A DNA stretch of 64,000 nucleotides from Butyrivibrio proteoclasticus B316 (GTDB taxonomy: Bacteria; Bacillota; Clostridia; Lachnospirales; Lachnospiraceae): NCBI RefSeq assembly GCF_000145035.1, contig NC_014387.1, positions 2,160,001 to 2,224,000 on the forward strand, given 5' to 3'. Within the stretch, counting starts at the first letter, position 1; each line of letters begins with the position of its first letter. The position numbers and the translations under genes were made by a program. Below are positions 23,898 through 32,268 of this stretch, in pieces. Under the pieces are notes generated by a model that saw only the letters and a list, made by a program, of their open reading frames with translations, did no database searches and was not told where the DNA came from.

Positions 23898-23938
23898 AAA
23901 CAACGCGTGGTCTTCCATATGAAGGCTACGCGTTGTTT
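23898..23938 (+). terminator. Terminator after the surface-protein gene
   Basis: AAACAACGCGT (23898-23908) and ACGCGTTGTTT (23928-23938) form an 11-bp perfect stem with a further CTTC/GAAG pairing inside. T residues follow on plus and A residues precede, so it can act for both this gene and the convergent cooT-like gene. Confidence 0.8.
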
Positions 23939-23985
23939 CATTGTACCGAAATCATATTTGCTATTTTTTATAGTTTGTATTTTGA

Positions 23986-24171
23986 TTATTTACAATCAAT
24001 CTTAAGTACTGCACCTGTCAGGTCTGCAAAGGTAAGATTTCCCCTGATAACTTTTTTCTCCCCCATCAGATCAACCAAAGTTATGGAATCCCCATCTATA
24101 GAAAGAGACTGGACATACTCCATAAGTATCTCATCCGGATTATCTGCTCTTACAGCTGTCGACAAACACAT
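23986..24171 (-). CDS. CooT-family nickel-binding protein (61 aa)
   Basis: A 61-residue protein that opens MCLSTAV, followed by EYVQSLSIDGDSITLVDLMGEKKVIRG and a closing ADLTGAVLKID strand. This is the CooT family pattern: Cys2 at the N-terminus as the nickel ligand of a small beta-barrel dimer, VEGD-type turn, then L-(T/V)-D-L-(M/F)-G. Length matches the family (about 60-68). AGGAGGGG lies 5 nt before the ATG. In Rhodospirillum CooT helps nickel delivery for CO dehydrogenase; here no CO dehydrogenase gene is seen, but CooC-like, His-rich and CdhC-like genes are 5-14 kb away. It lies 100 nt downstream of rhaB on the same strand and could be transcribed with it. That neighbour gives no functional clue. 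Confidence 0.82.
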   Translation of the reverse strand: MCLSTAVRADNPDEILMEYVQSLSIDGDSITLVDLMGEKKVIRGNLTFADLTGAVLKIDCK

Positions 24172-24274
24172 AAGCTCCCCTCCTGCTAATTCAATTAATA
24201 TTATTATACTATTTTTCCGGAATCATTGCTCAATCGGAGTAAAATCTATAATACTGGTGATTAGCATTTACAGT

Positions 24275-25699
24275 TCAGTATCTCACAACTCCGAAGGAAT
24301 CAAAAACACATTTTCTAAATTCTTGTAGACCTGCAAACACTCCATCTGCGATCATTTGAGCTCCGATATTGCCAATAGCTGTCGCTTCACCGGGGCCTGC
24401 ATTAACTGTTCTGCCTGTTTCAGCCGCTGTCAGTTTATTAAGATAAACTGCATTTGAGCCTCCTCCAACAATGTTAATGCTGTCAAAATTCTTACCCGTT
24501 ATCTCTTCAATTTCTTCTGTCGCCTGTTTGTAGCAAACAGCAAGGCTTCTGTAGATAACTCTTGAAAGCTCCCAAGGCGTTATAGGAACTGTTTGACCAG
24601 ACTCCTCGCAGGCCTTCTGAACTTCTCTTATCATGGACTCAGGGTTAAGAAATCTTGAGTCATTTGCAGGAACTACAGAGTCAATTGTCTCTTTTTCTGC
24701 CCTATCACAGAGGTTTGCAAAAGAATAATCATCTTTCGGATTTTTGCCGGGATAATCGTAGCCTTCTTCAAATTCTTTTTTAACAGACTGGATCATCCAA
24801 AGTCCCATGATATTCTTAAGGAATCTGTATCTGTGCTGATAGCCGCCTTCGTTTGTAAAGTTGGCTGTCTGAGCCTTCTTGGTGCAGTTTGCTTTTTCAA
24901 GCTCGCACCCCATAAGTGACCAGGTTCCTGATGAAATATAAAGAGTATTTTCATCTGTGCACGGAACGCTCATAACAGCAGAACCTGTATCGTGGGTTGC
25001 AGGAAGAACTACAGTGCAGCTAAAGCCCACCTTACTCTCTATTTCCTTTTTAATTGGTCCAACAACTGTTCCGGGCATGGACAGCTCTCCAAAGAGTTCA
25101 TCAGGATACCCCAGTCTTGCAATAAGCTCATGGTCCCAATCAGCAGTCTCTGCATTTACAAGCTGCGTAGTTGATGCATTGGTATACTCCTGCTTGCGAA
25201 CTCCGGTCAAAAGGAAGTGAAAATAGTCAGGAATCATGAGGAATGTTCTGGCTCTTTCCAGCTTCTCAGGCTTTCTTACCTTAGTAGACATGAGCTGATA
25301 AATAGTGTTAAAAATAGCCTTCTGAATTCCGGTCCTTGCATAGAGCTCATCTTCAGGAATTATCTTGTAAACTTCCTCGTCCATCCCTTTTGTACGACCA
25401 TCTCTGTAAGCAATACAGTCTCCCACAGGATTATCATCTTTATCAAGAAGAACATAATCTACTCCCCATGTATCAATTCCCATGGTCGCAGGAATCTTGC
25501 CTTCTTCCTTACATTTCTTCATGCCCTCAAGAATTTCTGAAAAGAGCCTCTCAGTATCCCATACCTGATGATGGCCTTTTTCATCCATTCCATTGTAAAA
25601 ACGATATATTTCCTCAAGGACAATTCTGCCATCCTCCATGTGAGCAAGGATGTGGCGCCCTGAAGAGGCGCCTATATCAACTGCCAGGTAATATTTCAT
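24275..25699 (-). CDS. rhaB: Rhamnulokinase
   Basis: A 474-residue FGGY-family sugar kinase, which phosphorylates L-rhamnulose to L-rhamnulose-1-phosphate with ATP. It shows the N-terminal phosphate motif AVDIGASSGRH, the rhamnulokinase pattern IDTWGVDYVLLD, AYRDGRTKGM, FNTIYQL, LPATHDTGSAVMSVP and the C-terminal nucleotide motif INIVGGGSNAVYLN. Length agrees with the family (about 480). It is the last gene of the rhaA-rhaD-rhaB set, 79 nt after rhaD. Gene order on the minus strand follows the pathway, so the three enzymes are probably one transcript, ending with or before the cooT-like gene. Confidence 0.96.
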   Translation of the reverse strand: MKYYLAVDIGASSGRHILAHMEDGRIVLEEIYRFYNGMDEKGHHQVWDTERLFSEILEGMKKCKEEGKIPATMGIDTWGVDYVLLDKDDNPVGDCIAYRDGRTKGMDEEVYKIIPEDELYARTGIQKAIFNTIYQLMSTKVRKPEKLERARTFLMIPDYFHFLLTGVRKQEYTNASTTQLVNAETADWDHELIARLGYPDELFGELSMPGTVVGPIKKEIESKVGFSCTVVLPATHDTGSAVMSVPCTDENTLYISSGTWSLMGCELEKANCTKKAQTANFTNEGGYQHRYRFLKNIMGLWMIQSVKKEFEEGYDYPGKNPKDDYSFANLCDRAEKETIDSVVPANDSRFLNPESMIREVQKACEESGQTVPITPWELSRVIYRSLAVCYKQATEEIEEITGKNFDSINIVGGGSNAVYLNKLTAAETGRTVNAGPGEATAIGNIGAQMIADGVFAGLQEFRKCVFDSFGVVRY

Positions 25700-25778
25700 C
25701 TGTTTGATCTCCCCAATACTTTTTATGCTGATAATTAGTAGTTACTGTTCACTCGCTAACAGTTCGTTTCAGTAATAA

Positions 25779-26669
25779 TTAGTACTCACCGATGATTCCT
25801 GACTTCTTGTCATAGAGGAAGTCCTCGCTGATGTTTACATTAAAAGGAGCGTTAAGAGCACGGAAATTCTCAGGCTCAATTGTCTGTCTCTTTCTGTCAG
25901 TCATGGACATAACCTTTACAAGGATTTCAGCAGCCTTCTCAACTGTATGCATAAGACCAAATGTAATATCAAAATCAGTTCCGCATGCAAACATTCCATG
26001 ATGAGCCCAGATAGCTACGTCCTGCTTCTTCATGATCTCTGATGTAGCAACTGCGATCTCTCTTCCACCAGGAACCATCCAGGGAACCATTCCGATTCCC
26101 TCAGGGAATACGATTGGACACTCTGTAGCCATCTCCCAGATTTCTCTTGTAAAGATCTTGCCATCAAGAGGAAGCACAAAAGTAAGTGCGATTGTATTTG
26201 TAGGATGGCAGTGATATACAACTCTGATCTGAGGATCGCGAGCCTTGCAAACTTCAAGGTTCATAAGGTGTGAAGGAAGCTCAGATGTTGGTCTTCCGCC
26301 TTCAACAAGTCCCCATACGATCTTGTAATTCTCACCTGCATCATCAACCTTGATAATGCATACATTAGCAGCAGGATCGATCTCAACATTTCTAAAGTAC
26401 TTGCCGGAACCTGTCACCATGAAGTACTCACCTGCAAGTCCTCTGACTGTTGTACCAATCTCCTTCCACTCTCCGGACTCATCCAGATCATCTGCTACAG
26501 CTGCAATCTCCTCATCCTTAATTCTATAGCTCAGGTTACCGCCATTTCTCTCATGCCATCCCTGATAAAATCCATCAACGCACAGACGGCAAAAACCCTG
26601 TGCAAACTTAGAATCTAAAACTTTCATTTCCTCAATCTCCTGTTTCATATAATAAAAATCATTTTTCAA
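25779..26669 (-). CDS. rhaD: Rhamnulose-1-phosphate aldolase
   Basis: A 296-residue class II aldolase of the AraD/FucA fold. It splits rhamnulose-1-phosphate into dihydroxyacetone phosphate and L-lactaldehyde. Features seen: RNGGNLSYR near 40, TGSGKYFRN, GRPTSELPSHLMNLE, the metal-binding VVYHCHPTNTIALT (two His of the Zn2+ site), and AIWAHHGMFACGTDFD with the third His. Length fits RhaD (about 270-275) plus a short insert. It lies between rhaA and rhaB; a 200-nt spacer before it carries a large nested hairpin. L-lactaldehyde disposal genes (for propanediol or lactate) were not found in the window. Confidence 0.95.
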   Translation of the reverse strand: MKNDFYYMKQEIEEMKVLDSKFAQGFCRLCVDGFYQGWHERNGGNLSYRIKDEEIAAVADDLDESGEWKEIGTTVRGLAGEYFMVTGSGKYFRNVEIDPAANVCIIKVDDAGENYKIVWGLVEGGRPTSELPSHLMNLEVCKARDPQIRVVYHCHPTNTIALTFVLPLDGKIFTREIWEMATECPIVFPEGIGMVPWMVPGGREIAVATSEIMKKQDVAIWAHHGMFACGTDFDITFGLMHTVEKAAEILVKVMSMTDRKRQTIEPENFRALNAPFNVNISEDFLYDKKSGIIGEY

Positions 26670-26702
26670 AGTTATCTCAAAACAAAAATAGATGTAGTAA
26701 TT

Positions 26703-26860
26703 GCAAAATATGTATGCAGATAAACCGATTTGATGCAGCTATTCTGTGTAAGTATATGTGCGCATAAACCGATTTGATGCACAGCATCATTGGAGGTTTA
26801 GGCACACATATACGGCACACGATTAGCGCATCATCGGAGGTTTATCTGTATACATTTTGC
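26703..26860. repeat. Nested imperfect hairpins between rhaA and rhaD
   Basis: An outer inverted repeat pairs 26703-26736 with 26828-26860; inside it, 26752-26780 pairs with 26784-26813 around a 3-nt loop. Each left arm holds a copy of ATAAACCGATTTGATGC, so the same unit is also repeated directly. No frame or ribosome site is present in it. In the mRNA it would make a long stem between rhaA and rhaD. Confidence 0.8.
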
Positions 26861-26872
26861 ATTTCTTTAACA

Positions 26873-28123
26873 TCATACTCGTTTTGAGAGAACTTCCTTC
26901 TCGTACTCCATGCAATCTGCAAACCAGTCTTTTTCAAGAGCAACACCCTTAGACTCGCAGTAATAGTCCCAAACATCTCCAAAAGGCATTACCTTGAGCT
27001 GCTCCTGAAGTGACATAAGCTCTGTGAAGTTGCATTCATTCTGAAGCCTTGTAAGCTTATCCATAGGCTGAAGTTCAGCATACATAAGAGCCTTTAAGAA
27101 GTTTCTCATACCATTTGTCCAAGCTGATATTCTGTTGATGCTCGCATCAAAGTAATCCATTCCAATGTAGAATCTGTCAGCACCGTTTCTGACAATTTCC
27201 TGTGCAAGGTCTCTTGCGTCATCATTAAAGATAACTACGTGGTCAGAATCCCAACGAACAGGACGTGATACATGAAGAGCCATCTTATCGTTAAAGAGAA
27301 GCATTGAAGAAAGCTTATCTGCAACATTCTCTGTTGGATGGAAATGGCCTGTATCAATAAGGCACATTACATCATTCTTGGCAGCATAGTTCATGTAGAA
27401 CTCATGGCTTCCTACTGTGTAAGACTCTTCGCCGATTCCGAATACCTTGGATTCAACTGCAATAGCAACCTTACTCTTGTCATAATCTATAGAGAGAATC
27501 TGATCAAGTGAGTCCTTAAGTCTTGCTCTTGGAGCTTTTCTGTCACCAGGAACATCCTTAAGTCCGTCAGGAATCCAGATGTTCATCATACATGTTTGGC
27601 CTGTCTGCTCAGCAAAATACTCAGAGATCCTGATACATGCCTGACCATGTCTGATCCAGAACTGTCTGATCTCTTCATCTGCTGATGAAAGTGTAGCTAC
27701 TTCTGACTTGGGATGGCTAAAGTATGTAGGATTAAAGTCAACTCCAAGTCCTCTCTCCTTGGCATACTCTGCCCATCTCTTGAAATGCTTGGGCTCAAGA
27801 GCATCTCTGTCTGCCCACTCACCGTCTTCAAAAATAGCATATGAAGCATGAAGATTTATCTTATGCTTACCCGGAACAAATGAGAAAGTCTTATCCATAT
27901 CAGCCATAAGCTCCTCTGGAGTTGTAGCCTTGTATGGATAGTTACCTGTTGTCTGGATACCACCTGTAAGAGGTCCTTTCTGATCAAAACCAATTACATC
28001 ATCCCCCTGCCAGCAGTGCATAGATAACTTGATATTTGAAAGAGCTTCTAAAGCCTTATCAACATCAACACCAAGTTCTGCATAGCGCACTTTTGCGTCT
28101 TCGAATCTTTCCTTTACTGTCAT
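26873..28123 (-). CDS. rhaA: L-rhamnose isomerase
   Basis: A 416-residue enzyme, which interconverts L-rhamnose and L-rhamnulose in the cytoplasm with Mn2+ or similar metal. Family signatures: SMHCWQGDDVIGFD (His and Asp of the active site), NLHASYA, GVDFNPTYFSHPK, NIWIPDG.KD, AVESKVFGIGEESYTVGSHEFY, LIDTGHFHPTEN and the metal-binding HVSRPVRWDSDHVV. Length equals the normal 415-420. AAAGGGGAAAG precedes the ATG. It is the first gene of the rhamnose set. The 277-nt divergent gap upstream holds two overlapping inverted repeats that may be an operator. An AraC-type gene at 30238 is a reasonable regulator candidate. Confidence 0.96.
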   Translation of the reverse strand: MTVKERFEDAKVRYAELGVDVDKALEALSNIKLSMHCWQGDDVIGFDQKGPLTGGIQTTGNYPYKATTPEELMADMDKTFSFVPGKHKINLHASYAIFEDGEWADRDALEPKHFKRWAEYAKERGLGVDFNPTYFSHPKSEVATLSSADEEIRQFWIRHGQACIRISEYFAEQTGQTCMMNIWIPDGLKDVPGDRKAPRARLKDSLDQILSIDYDKSKVAIAVESKVFGIGEESYTVGSHEFYMNYAAKNDVMCLIDTGHFHPTENVADKLSSMLLFNDKMALHVSRPVRWDSDHVVIFNDDARDLAQEIVRNGADRFYIGMDYFDASINRISAWTNGMRNFLKALMYAELQPMDKLTRLQNECNFTELMSLQEQLKVMPFGDVWDYYCESKGVALEKDWFADCMEYEKEVLSKRV

Positions 28124-28400
28124 TTCTTTCCCCTTTCATCATAAAACTTTTTCAATAATCCAAATTTCAATTATTTCTCTGCAAGATATACGAATTGCCC
28201 TATATCTTCTGGATTTATGCAACTCTACAAATATAAATTTATACTATCTCATTCAAATAATTAAGGACGCAAAAAAACAAATTTTACGTCCTTTCTTGCA
28301 ACGGTTAAAAAACTGACGTAAAATTTTAGCATAAGTATCAAAAACGCAAATGCGTATCTATCTTCATGTTAAAAAGAATCATATTTAGAGGGGGAAAATT
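28124..28400. promoter_or_regulatory. Divergent region with overlapping inverted repeats
   Basis: AAATTTTACGTC (28279-28290) and GACGTAAAATTT (28315-28326) are perfect 12-bp arms 24 nt apart. AAGGACG (28263-28269) and CGTCCTT (28287-28293) overlap the first arm, so two structures compete. ACGCAAATGCGT (about 28348-28359) is a third short palindrome. An operator or attenuator between rhaA and the CPBP gene is inferred; no clear -35/-10 pair could be chosen. Confidence 0.4.
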
Positions 28401-29252
28401 ATGAGTACTAATGAAAAGAAAGTTATTAAACACAGAATCTTGGACAAGCACCCTATTGTGGGAATAATTCTTCTCACAGTGCTGGCACTATTCATGATAC
28501 AAGGCTTTATCGGAGGAGTCCTGGGAGTTGGTATAGCCTTAGTTTTAGGTCTTCCTCAAGAACCGATATTGTACATTTCAATGGTCGTTTCTGCATTTAT
28601 AATGCTGGCAATCCACAAGAGATGGTTCTATCCGGAATATGAGGGCAGTATCTCTTTTGATAACAGATTCGGAAAATGGCTTATCGTTACCATTGCAATT
28701 TTACTTGCTCTGATCATACCTGATTTCATCATCATGACAGTGACAGGAACCAATTTTGTAGCACCCAGTATCAAGTCCATTCTTGTAGCATTAGTAGCAG
28801 GAACAACTGAGGAAACAATATTTAGAGGAATTCCTGCTTCCTACGCAATGAGACATTTTAATGACAGAAAAAAACTTCCACTGGTCATTGGCATTACATC
28901 TTTATTGTTCTCTCTTATCCATGCCACCAACATTTTTGCAGGAGCTTCAGTATCAGCAACTCTACTTCAGCTTCTGACATCCTTTGGCATAGGAACTACA
29001 CTTTGTGCATTGTATTTTAGAAGCGGTAATATTATACTTCCTATGCTGCTTCATTTTCTGTATGATGTTTATGCGCTTATGAATGCAGATTCTGTAACTG
29101 AGGCCGGAGTACTGGACGCTTCACTTACAGTTAAAGACCTTACAGCAAACCTCATTATTTTAGTAATAGAAATAGCGATAACACTCTATCTTCTTCGAGG
29201 GCCTGTTCTCGATGACCTTACAGAGATTTGGAAGAAGAAGTGGAACAAATAA
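28401..29252 (+). CDS. CPBP-family intramembrane protease
   Basis: A 283-residue membrane protein with about seven or eight helices. All three motifs of the CPBP (Abi, Rce1-like) family are visible: GTTEETIFRG (EExxxR), FSLIHATNIF (FxxxH) and LLHFLYDVYAL (HxxxD). These residues form the metal-dependent glutamate protease site of Rce1. Bacterial members cleave membrane peptides, mature bacteriocins or give self-immunity. GAGGGGG precedes the ATG. It is divergent from rhaA and 24 nt upstream of an aldose epimerase; no bacteriocin gene is near, so its substrate is unknown. Confidence 0.9.
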   Translation: MSTNEKKVIKHRILDKHPIVGIILLTVLALFMIQGFIGGVLGVGIALVLGLPQEPILYISMVVSAFIMLAIHKRWFYPEYEGSISFDNRFGKWLIVTIAILLALIIPDFIIMTVTGTNFVAPSIKSILVALVAGTTEETIFRGIPASYAMRHFNDRKKLPLVIGITSLLFSLIHATNIFAGASVSATLLQLLTSFGIGTTLCALYFRSGNIILPMLLHFLYDVYALMNADSVTEAGVLDASLTVKDLTANLIILVIEIAITLYLLRGPVLDDLTEIWKKKWNK

Positions 29253-29276
29253 TCATCTTAATAGGAGTTATGAAAC

Positions 29277-30161
29277 ATGCAATATCTTGAAAACGAATAC
29301 CTGAAAATCGCAGTCGCTGAGCACGGAGCAGAGCTTAGCAGCATCTGGGACAAAAAGAGAAATAAAGAGCTCTTGTGGCAGGCTGATCCAAAGTTTTGGA
29401 ACAGACATGCACCAATTCTTTTCCCATTTGTCGGAAATGTAGTTAATGACGAATACCGTTATAAAGGCCAGACATACCATATGTCATCCCATGGCTTTGC
29501 AAGAGATATGGAATTTGACTTCGTAGGTAAAACAGATGACAGCATCAGCTTTTCTCTTAAGGCAACTGATGAGACAAGAGCAAAATATCCATTTGAATTT
29601 GAACTTATCGTTACTCATAAACTTGAAGGAAACAAGGTAAATGTGATCTGGGAGATCAAGAATCTTTCTGACTCAGAGCCTCTCTACTATTCAATCGGAG
29701 GACACCCTGCATTTAGATGCCCTATTAATGAAGGCGAAAAGAGAACTGACTACAAGGTTAAGTTCCATGATGCAAAAGACCTTAAGTACGTCCTTATTAT
29801 TCAGGCTACAAGAGAAGTTGATCATGAGTGTCCAACCAAACTCACATTAAATGGCGACATCCTTGATATCACAGAGCATCTCTTTGACAAGGACGCTCTT
29901 ATCTTTGATAACAACCAGGTCAAAAAAGTAAGCCTCTGTACTCCTGATGGGAAGCCATATATCACTATGGACTGCTCAGAGTTCCCATCCTTTGGTCTCT
30001 GGTCCAAGCCAGTGATCGATGCAGAATATGTCTGCCTTGAGCCATGGTTTGGAAGATGCGATAACAAGGGCTTTAGAGGAGAACTTCCTGAAAAATACGG
30101 CGAACAGGAACTTGCAGCCAGCGGATCAAGAACTATCTCCTATAGCATATCTGTGAACTGA
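29277..30161 (+). CDS. Aldose 1-epimerase family protein (LacX-like)
   Basis: A 294-residue protein of the galactose mutarotase-like beta-sandwich fold. It shows GAELSSIWDKK, HAPILFPFVGNV, MSSHGFARDM (catalytic His), YYSIGGHPAFRCP (second His) and the late acidic residue in VCLEPWFGRCDN. Length and motifs are nearest to the LacX branch, rather than GalM. It should interconvert alpha and beta anomers of a sugar. AGGAG lies before the ATG, 24 nt from the preceding gene. Next to rhamnose genes it may act on rhamnose or on a pectin-derived sugar; that is inference, since RhaM is a different family. Confidence 0.88.
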   Translation: MQYLENEYLKIAVAEHGAELSSIWDKKRNKELLWQADPKFWNRHAPILFPFVGNVVNDEYRYKGQTYHMSSHGFARDMEFDFVGKTDDSISFSLKATDETRAKYPFEFELIVTHKLEGNKVNVIWEIKNLSDSEPLYYSIGGHPAFRCPINEGEKRTDYKVKFHDAKDLKYVLIIQATREVDHECPTKLTLNGDILDITEHLFDKDALIFDNNQVKKVSLCTPDGKPYITMDCSEFPSFGLWSKPVIDAEYVCLEPWFGRCDNKGFRGELPEKYGEQELAASGSRTISYSISVN

Positions 30162-30237
30162 CACTAGTATTTAGTCACATGTCAATTGATATACGCTTTA
30201 GTTTCAGCATCCATCATAAATATTTAGGTATATTAAA

Positions 30238-31266
30238 ATGAACCCTAAACTAATAGAAAAACTCAGCAAAATTACAGATGAAGAGCGAGCAATTCTGGAT
30301 GGAGAGCCCTATATTAATAGGGCTCTCTATTATAGCTCTGAGAAAAAAAGCAGCTCCTCTGAGGATGAAATCGATTCTTCAAGAGTTCTTCAAAACGGTA
30401 AGCTCATAGATATGCGTCCACACGTGCGCTTCGTGCACTTTCCTCTCCACACCCACAACTATGTTGAATTCATTTATATGTGTCAGGGAGAAACTGTGCA
30501 TATCATCGACGGGCAGCGCATCACGCTTCATCAGGGAGACCTTCTCTTTCTCAATCAGCATGCCAGACAGGAAATACTCCCTGCAGGAGAAAATGATATT
30601 GCCATCAATTTCATGATCCTCCCTGAGTTTTTCGACACCTCTTTTGCCATGCTTGAACATGAGGAATCACCTCTAAAAGACTTCCTCATAAGCTGCCTTA
30701 CTCAAAAAGATATAGGTGGTAACTTCCTGTATTTCGGTGTATCAGCCATTCCGCAGATTCAGAATATTATGGAGAACCTGATCCTAAATATGCTCCCCGG
30801 ATCTACAGAAACGTCCGGCTCTGCTGCTTCCTACACCCCTGATAACTCATATTCTAATTCTGTTAACCAGGTTACAATGGGACTGTTGTTCATGACTCTT
30901 CTGCAACACACAGATACTATCCGTGTTTCCAGAAGATCTTTTGAACAGGAAATAATGTTCAGGCTACTCCGCTACGTCGATGAGCAGTACAGAGATGCCA
31001 GCCTTAAAGCTTTCGCAGAAGTTGTCCGTGAAGATGAATATGTCCTTAGCCGCATCATCAAGAAAAATACCGGCAGCACCTTCAAGGATCTGCTCCAAAA
31101 CAAGCGCATGAGCAAGGCCTGCGACCTACTAAAAAACACCGACATATCAATCGCTGATATATCGGTGCTCATAGGTTATGATAACACAAGTTTCTTCCAC
31201 AGGCTCTTCAGGCGCCTCTACAACTGCAGCCCCAGAGACTTCCGCCTAAGCTCACGCGCCACATAA
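30238..31266 (+). CDS. AraC-family transcriptional regulator with cupin sensor
   Basis: A 342-residue regulator. The N-terminal region (about 55-150) is a cupin (HFPLHTHNYVEFIYMCQG, IIDGQRITLHQGDLLFLNQ) for sugar sensing. The C-terminal 100 residues hold the two helix-turn-helix units: LKAFAEVVREDEYVLSRIIKKNTG, then ADISVLIGYDNTSFFHRLFRR and CSPRDFR. It resembles RhaR/RhaS-type activators in plan. Its gene follows the epimerase and is 2.1 kb from rhaA, so control of rhamnose genes is likely but not shown. A perfect 11-bp hairpin (30302-30312 with 30317-30327) lies inside the early coding region, about codons 22-30. The ribosome site is weak (AGG only). Confidence 0.88.
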   Translation: MNPKLIEKLSKITDEERAILDGEPYINRALYYSSEKKSSSSEDEIDSSRVLQNGKLIDMRPHVRFVHFPLHTHNYVEFIYMCQGETVHIIDGQRITLHQGDLLFLNQHARQEILPAGENDIAINFMILPEFFDTSFAMLEHEESPLKDFLISCLTQKDIGGNFLYFGVSAIPQIQNIMENLILNMLPGSTETSGSAASYTPDNSYSNSVNQVTMGLLFMTLLQHTDTIRVSRRSFEQEIMFRLLRYVDEQYRDASLKAFAEVVREDEYVLSRIIKKNTGSTFKDLLQNKRMSKACDLLKNTDISIADISVLIGYDNTSFFHRLFRRLYNCSPRDFRLSSRAT

Positions 31267-31267
31267 A

Positions 31268-32158
31268 TCATTTATTTTTGAGGCGGCAGAGTTCTGCGTC
31301 AGTGATCTCAAGCACTGAACCATGTCTTTTAAGGCTCTTGCCAAGATCAAATTCTGAATCTGAAAGTGCCGTGTATCTGGTCATATCACTGTCTTCAAAA
31401 ATGATGGGTAAATAGCCCTGATGAGTTGCAAAGCGGTCTACCATGAGACAATTACGTCCATCAGGAAGTTTGAATGCAAGCGGTCCTTCAACTCCCTTTA
31501 TTGCTGAAAGGCTTGGTGATTCAAGGAACTTGAATTCACCTTGCAGATCATCGCAGTAGTCTATGAGAATCCCCTTTGAATCCTCATCCTTGGAGAAACG
31601 GTAATAGTTATCTCCTGACTTAAAAATTGTAGTATCTATTACATTGCAGCTTCTCTCTATGTATTCAACCGGCTCACTAAAATGAACGAAGTCTTTAGTC
31701 TGTGCCCTGTAAATGATATGCTTATCCTCTTTACCCTCTTCCATTCTAAAAGAAGCCCAGAACACAGTATATTCATTTCTCTTCTCATCAAAGAACGCTT
31801 CCGGAGCCCAGACATTTCCAATATGTTCAAGTGGCACTTCATATACCCAGGCCTCTGACCAGTTCACCAGATCCTCGGATTTCCAGATGATCATCTTCTT
31901 ACTGGCTCTGTGAACAGCATCATCCCATGAGGGATTAGCATAAATCCTAAGGTCTGTCGCAATAATATAAAAGCACCCGTCAATCCTGCTCCTCAAAATA
32001 AATGGATCTCTGACTCCCTTAGTTCCAATATCAGAAACCAGCACCGGTCTTCCCTCATTCAAATCCTCATAGTGAAGGCCATCTTCACTAACAGAGAAGT
32101 AAATCTGCTCCCCATTTTCCAGTGACTCTCCGGTAAAATGCACAAATAAGTAACCCAT
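31268..32158 (-). CDS. GH43-like five-bladed propeller glycosidase
   Basis: A 296-residue protein that looks like a cytoplasmic family 43 or 43-like hydrolase. It has the start YLFVHFTGES, FSVSEDGLHYEDLN, GVRDPFILR (the typical early catalytic or pKa Asp region), DLVNWSEAW, VWAPEAFFDEKRNEY and FKSGDNYYRFSKDE. AGGAGGGAG immediately precedes the ATG at 32158, which is 20 codons after an earlier possible start at 32218. No signal peptide is present, so it acts on imported oligosaccharides. Enzymes of this sort cut arabinosides, xylosides or galactosides; specificity cannot be set from motifs. It is convergent to the AraC gene, with a 1-nt gap. Confidence 0.8.
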   Translation of the reverse strand: MGYLFVHFTGESLENGEQIYFSVSEDGLHYEDLNEGRPVLVSDIGTKGVRDPFILRSRIDGCFYIIATDLRIYANPSWDDAVHRASKKMIIWKSEDLVNWSEAWVYEVPLEHIGNVWAPEAFFDEKRNEYTVFWASFRMEEGKEDKHIIYRAQTKDFVHFSEPVEYIERSCNVIDTTIFKSGDNYYRFSKDEDSKGILIDYCDDLQGEFKFLESPSLSAIKGVEGPLAFKLPDGRNCLMVDRFATHQGYLPIIFEDSDMTRYTALSDSEFDLGKSLKRHGSVLEITDAELCRLKNK

Positions 32159-32268
32159 ACTCCCTCCTTCAAGAACATTATCTCTGCCATCATAACACCA
32201 CTTCCCCACACGCCGCAATCCGTCCTCTTCAGGTCGGAGGGCGGGAGGTTCCTGACCTGCGGGGGGGG

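Noticed and set aside
32219..32268. GC-rich patch with 8-G run as a mobile-element edge
   Set aside because: Only about 70 bp, with no repeat partner or transposase; kept as an odd composition note under the YitT gene.
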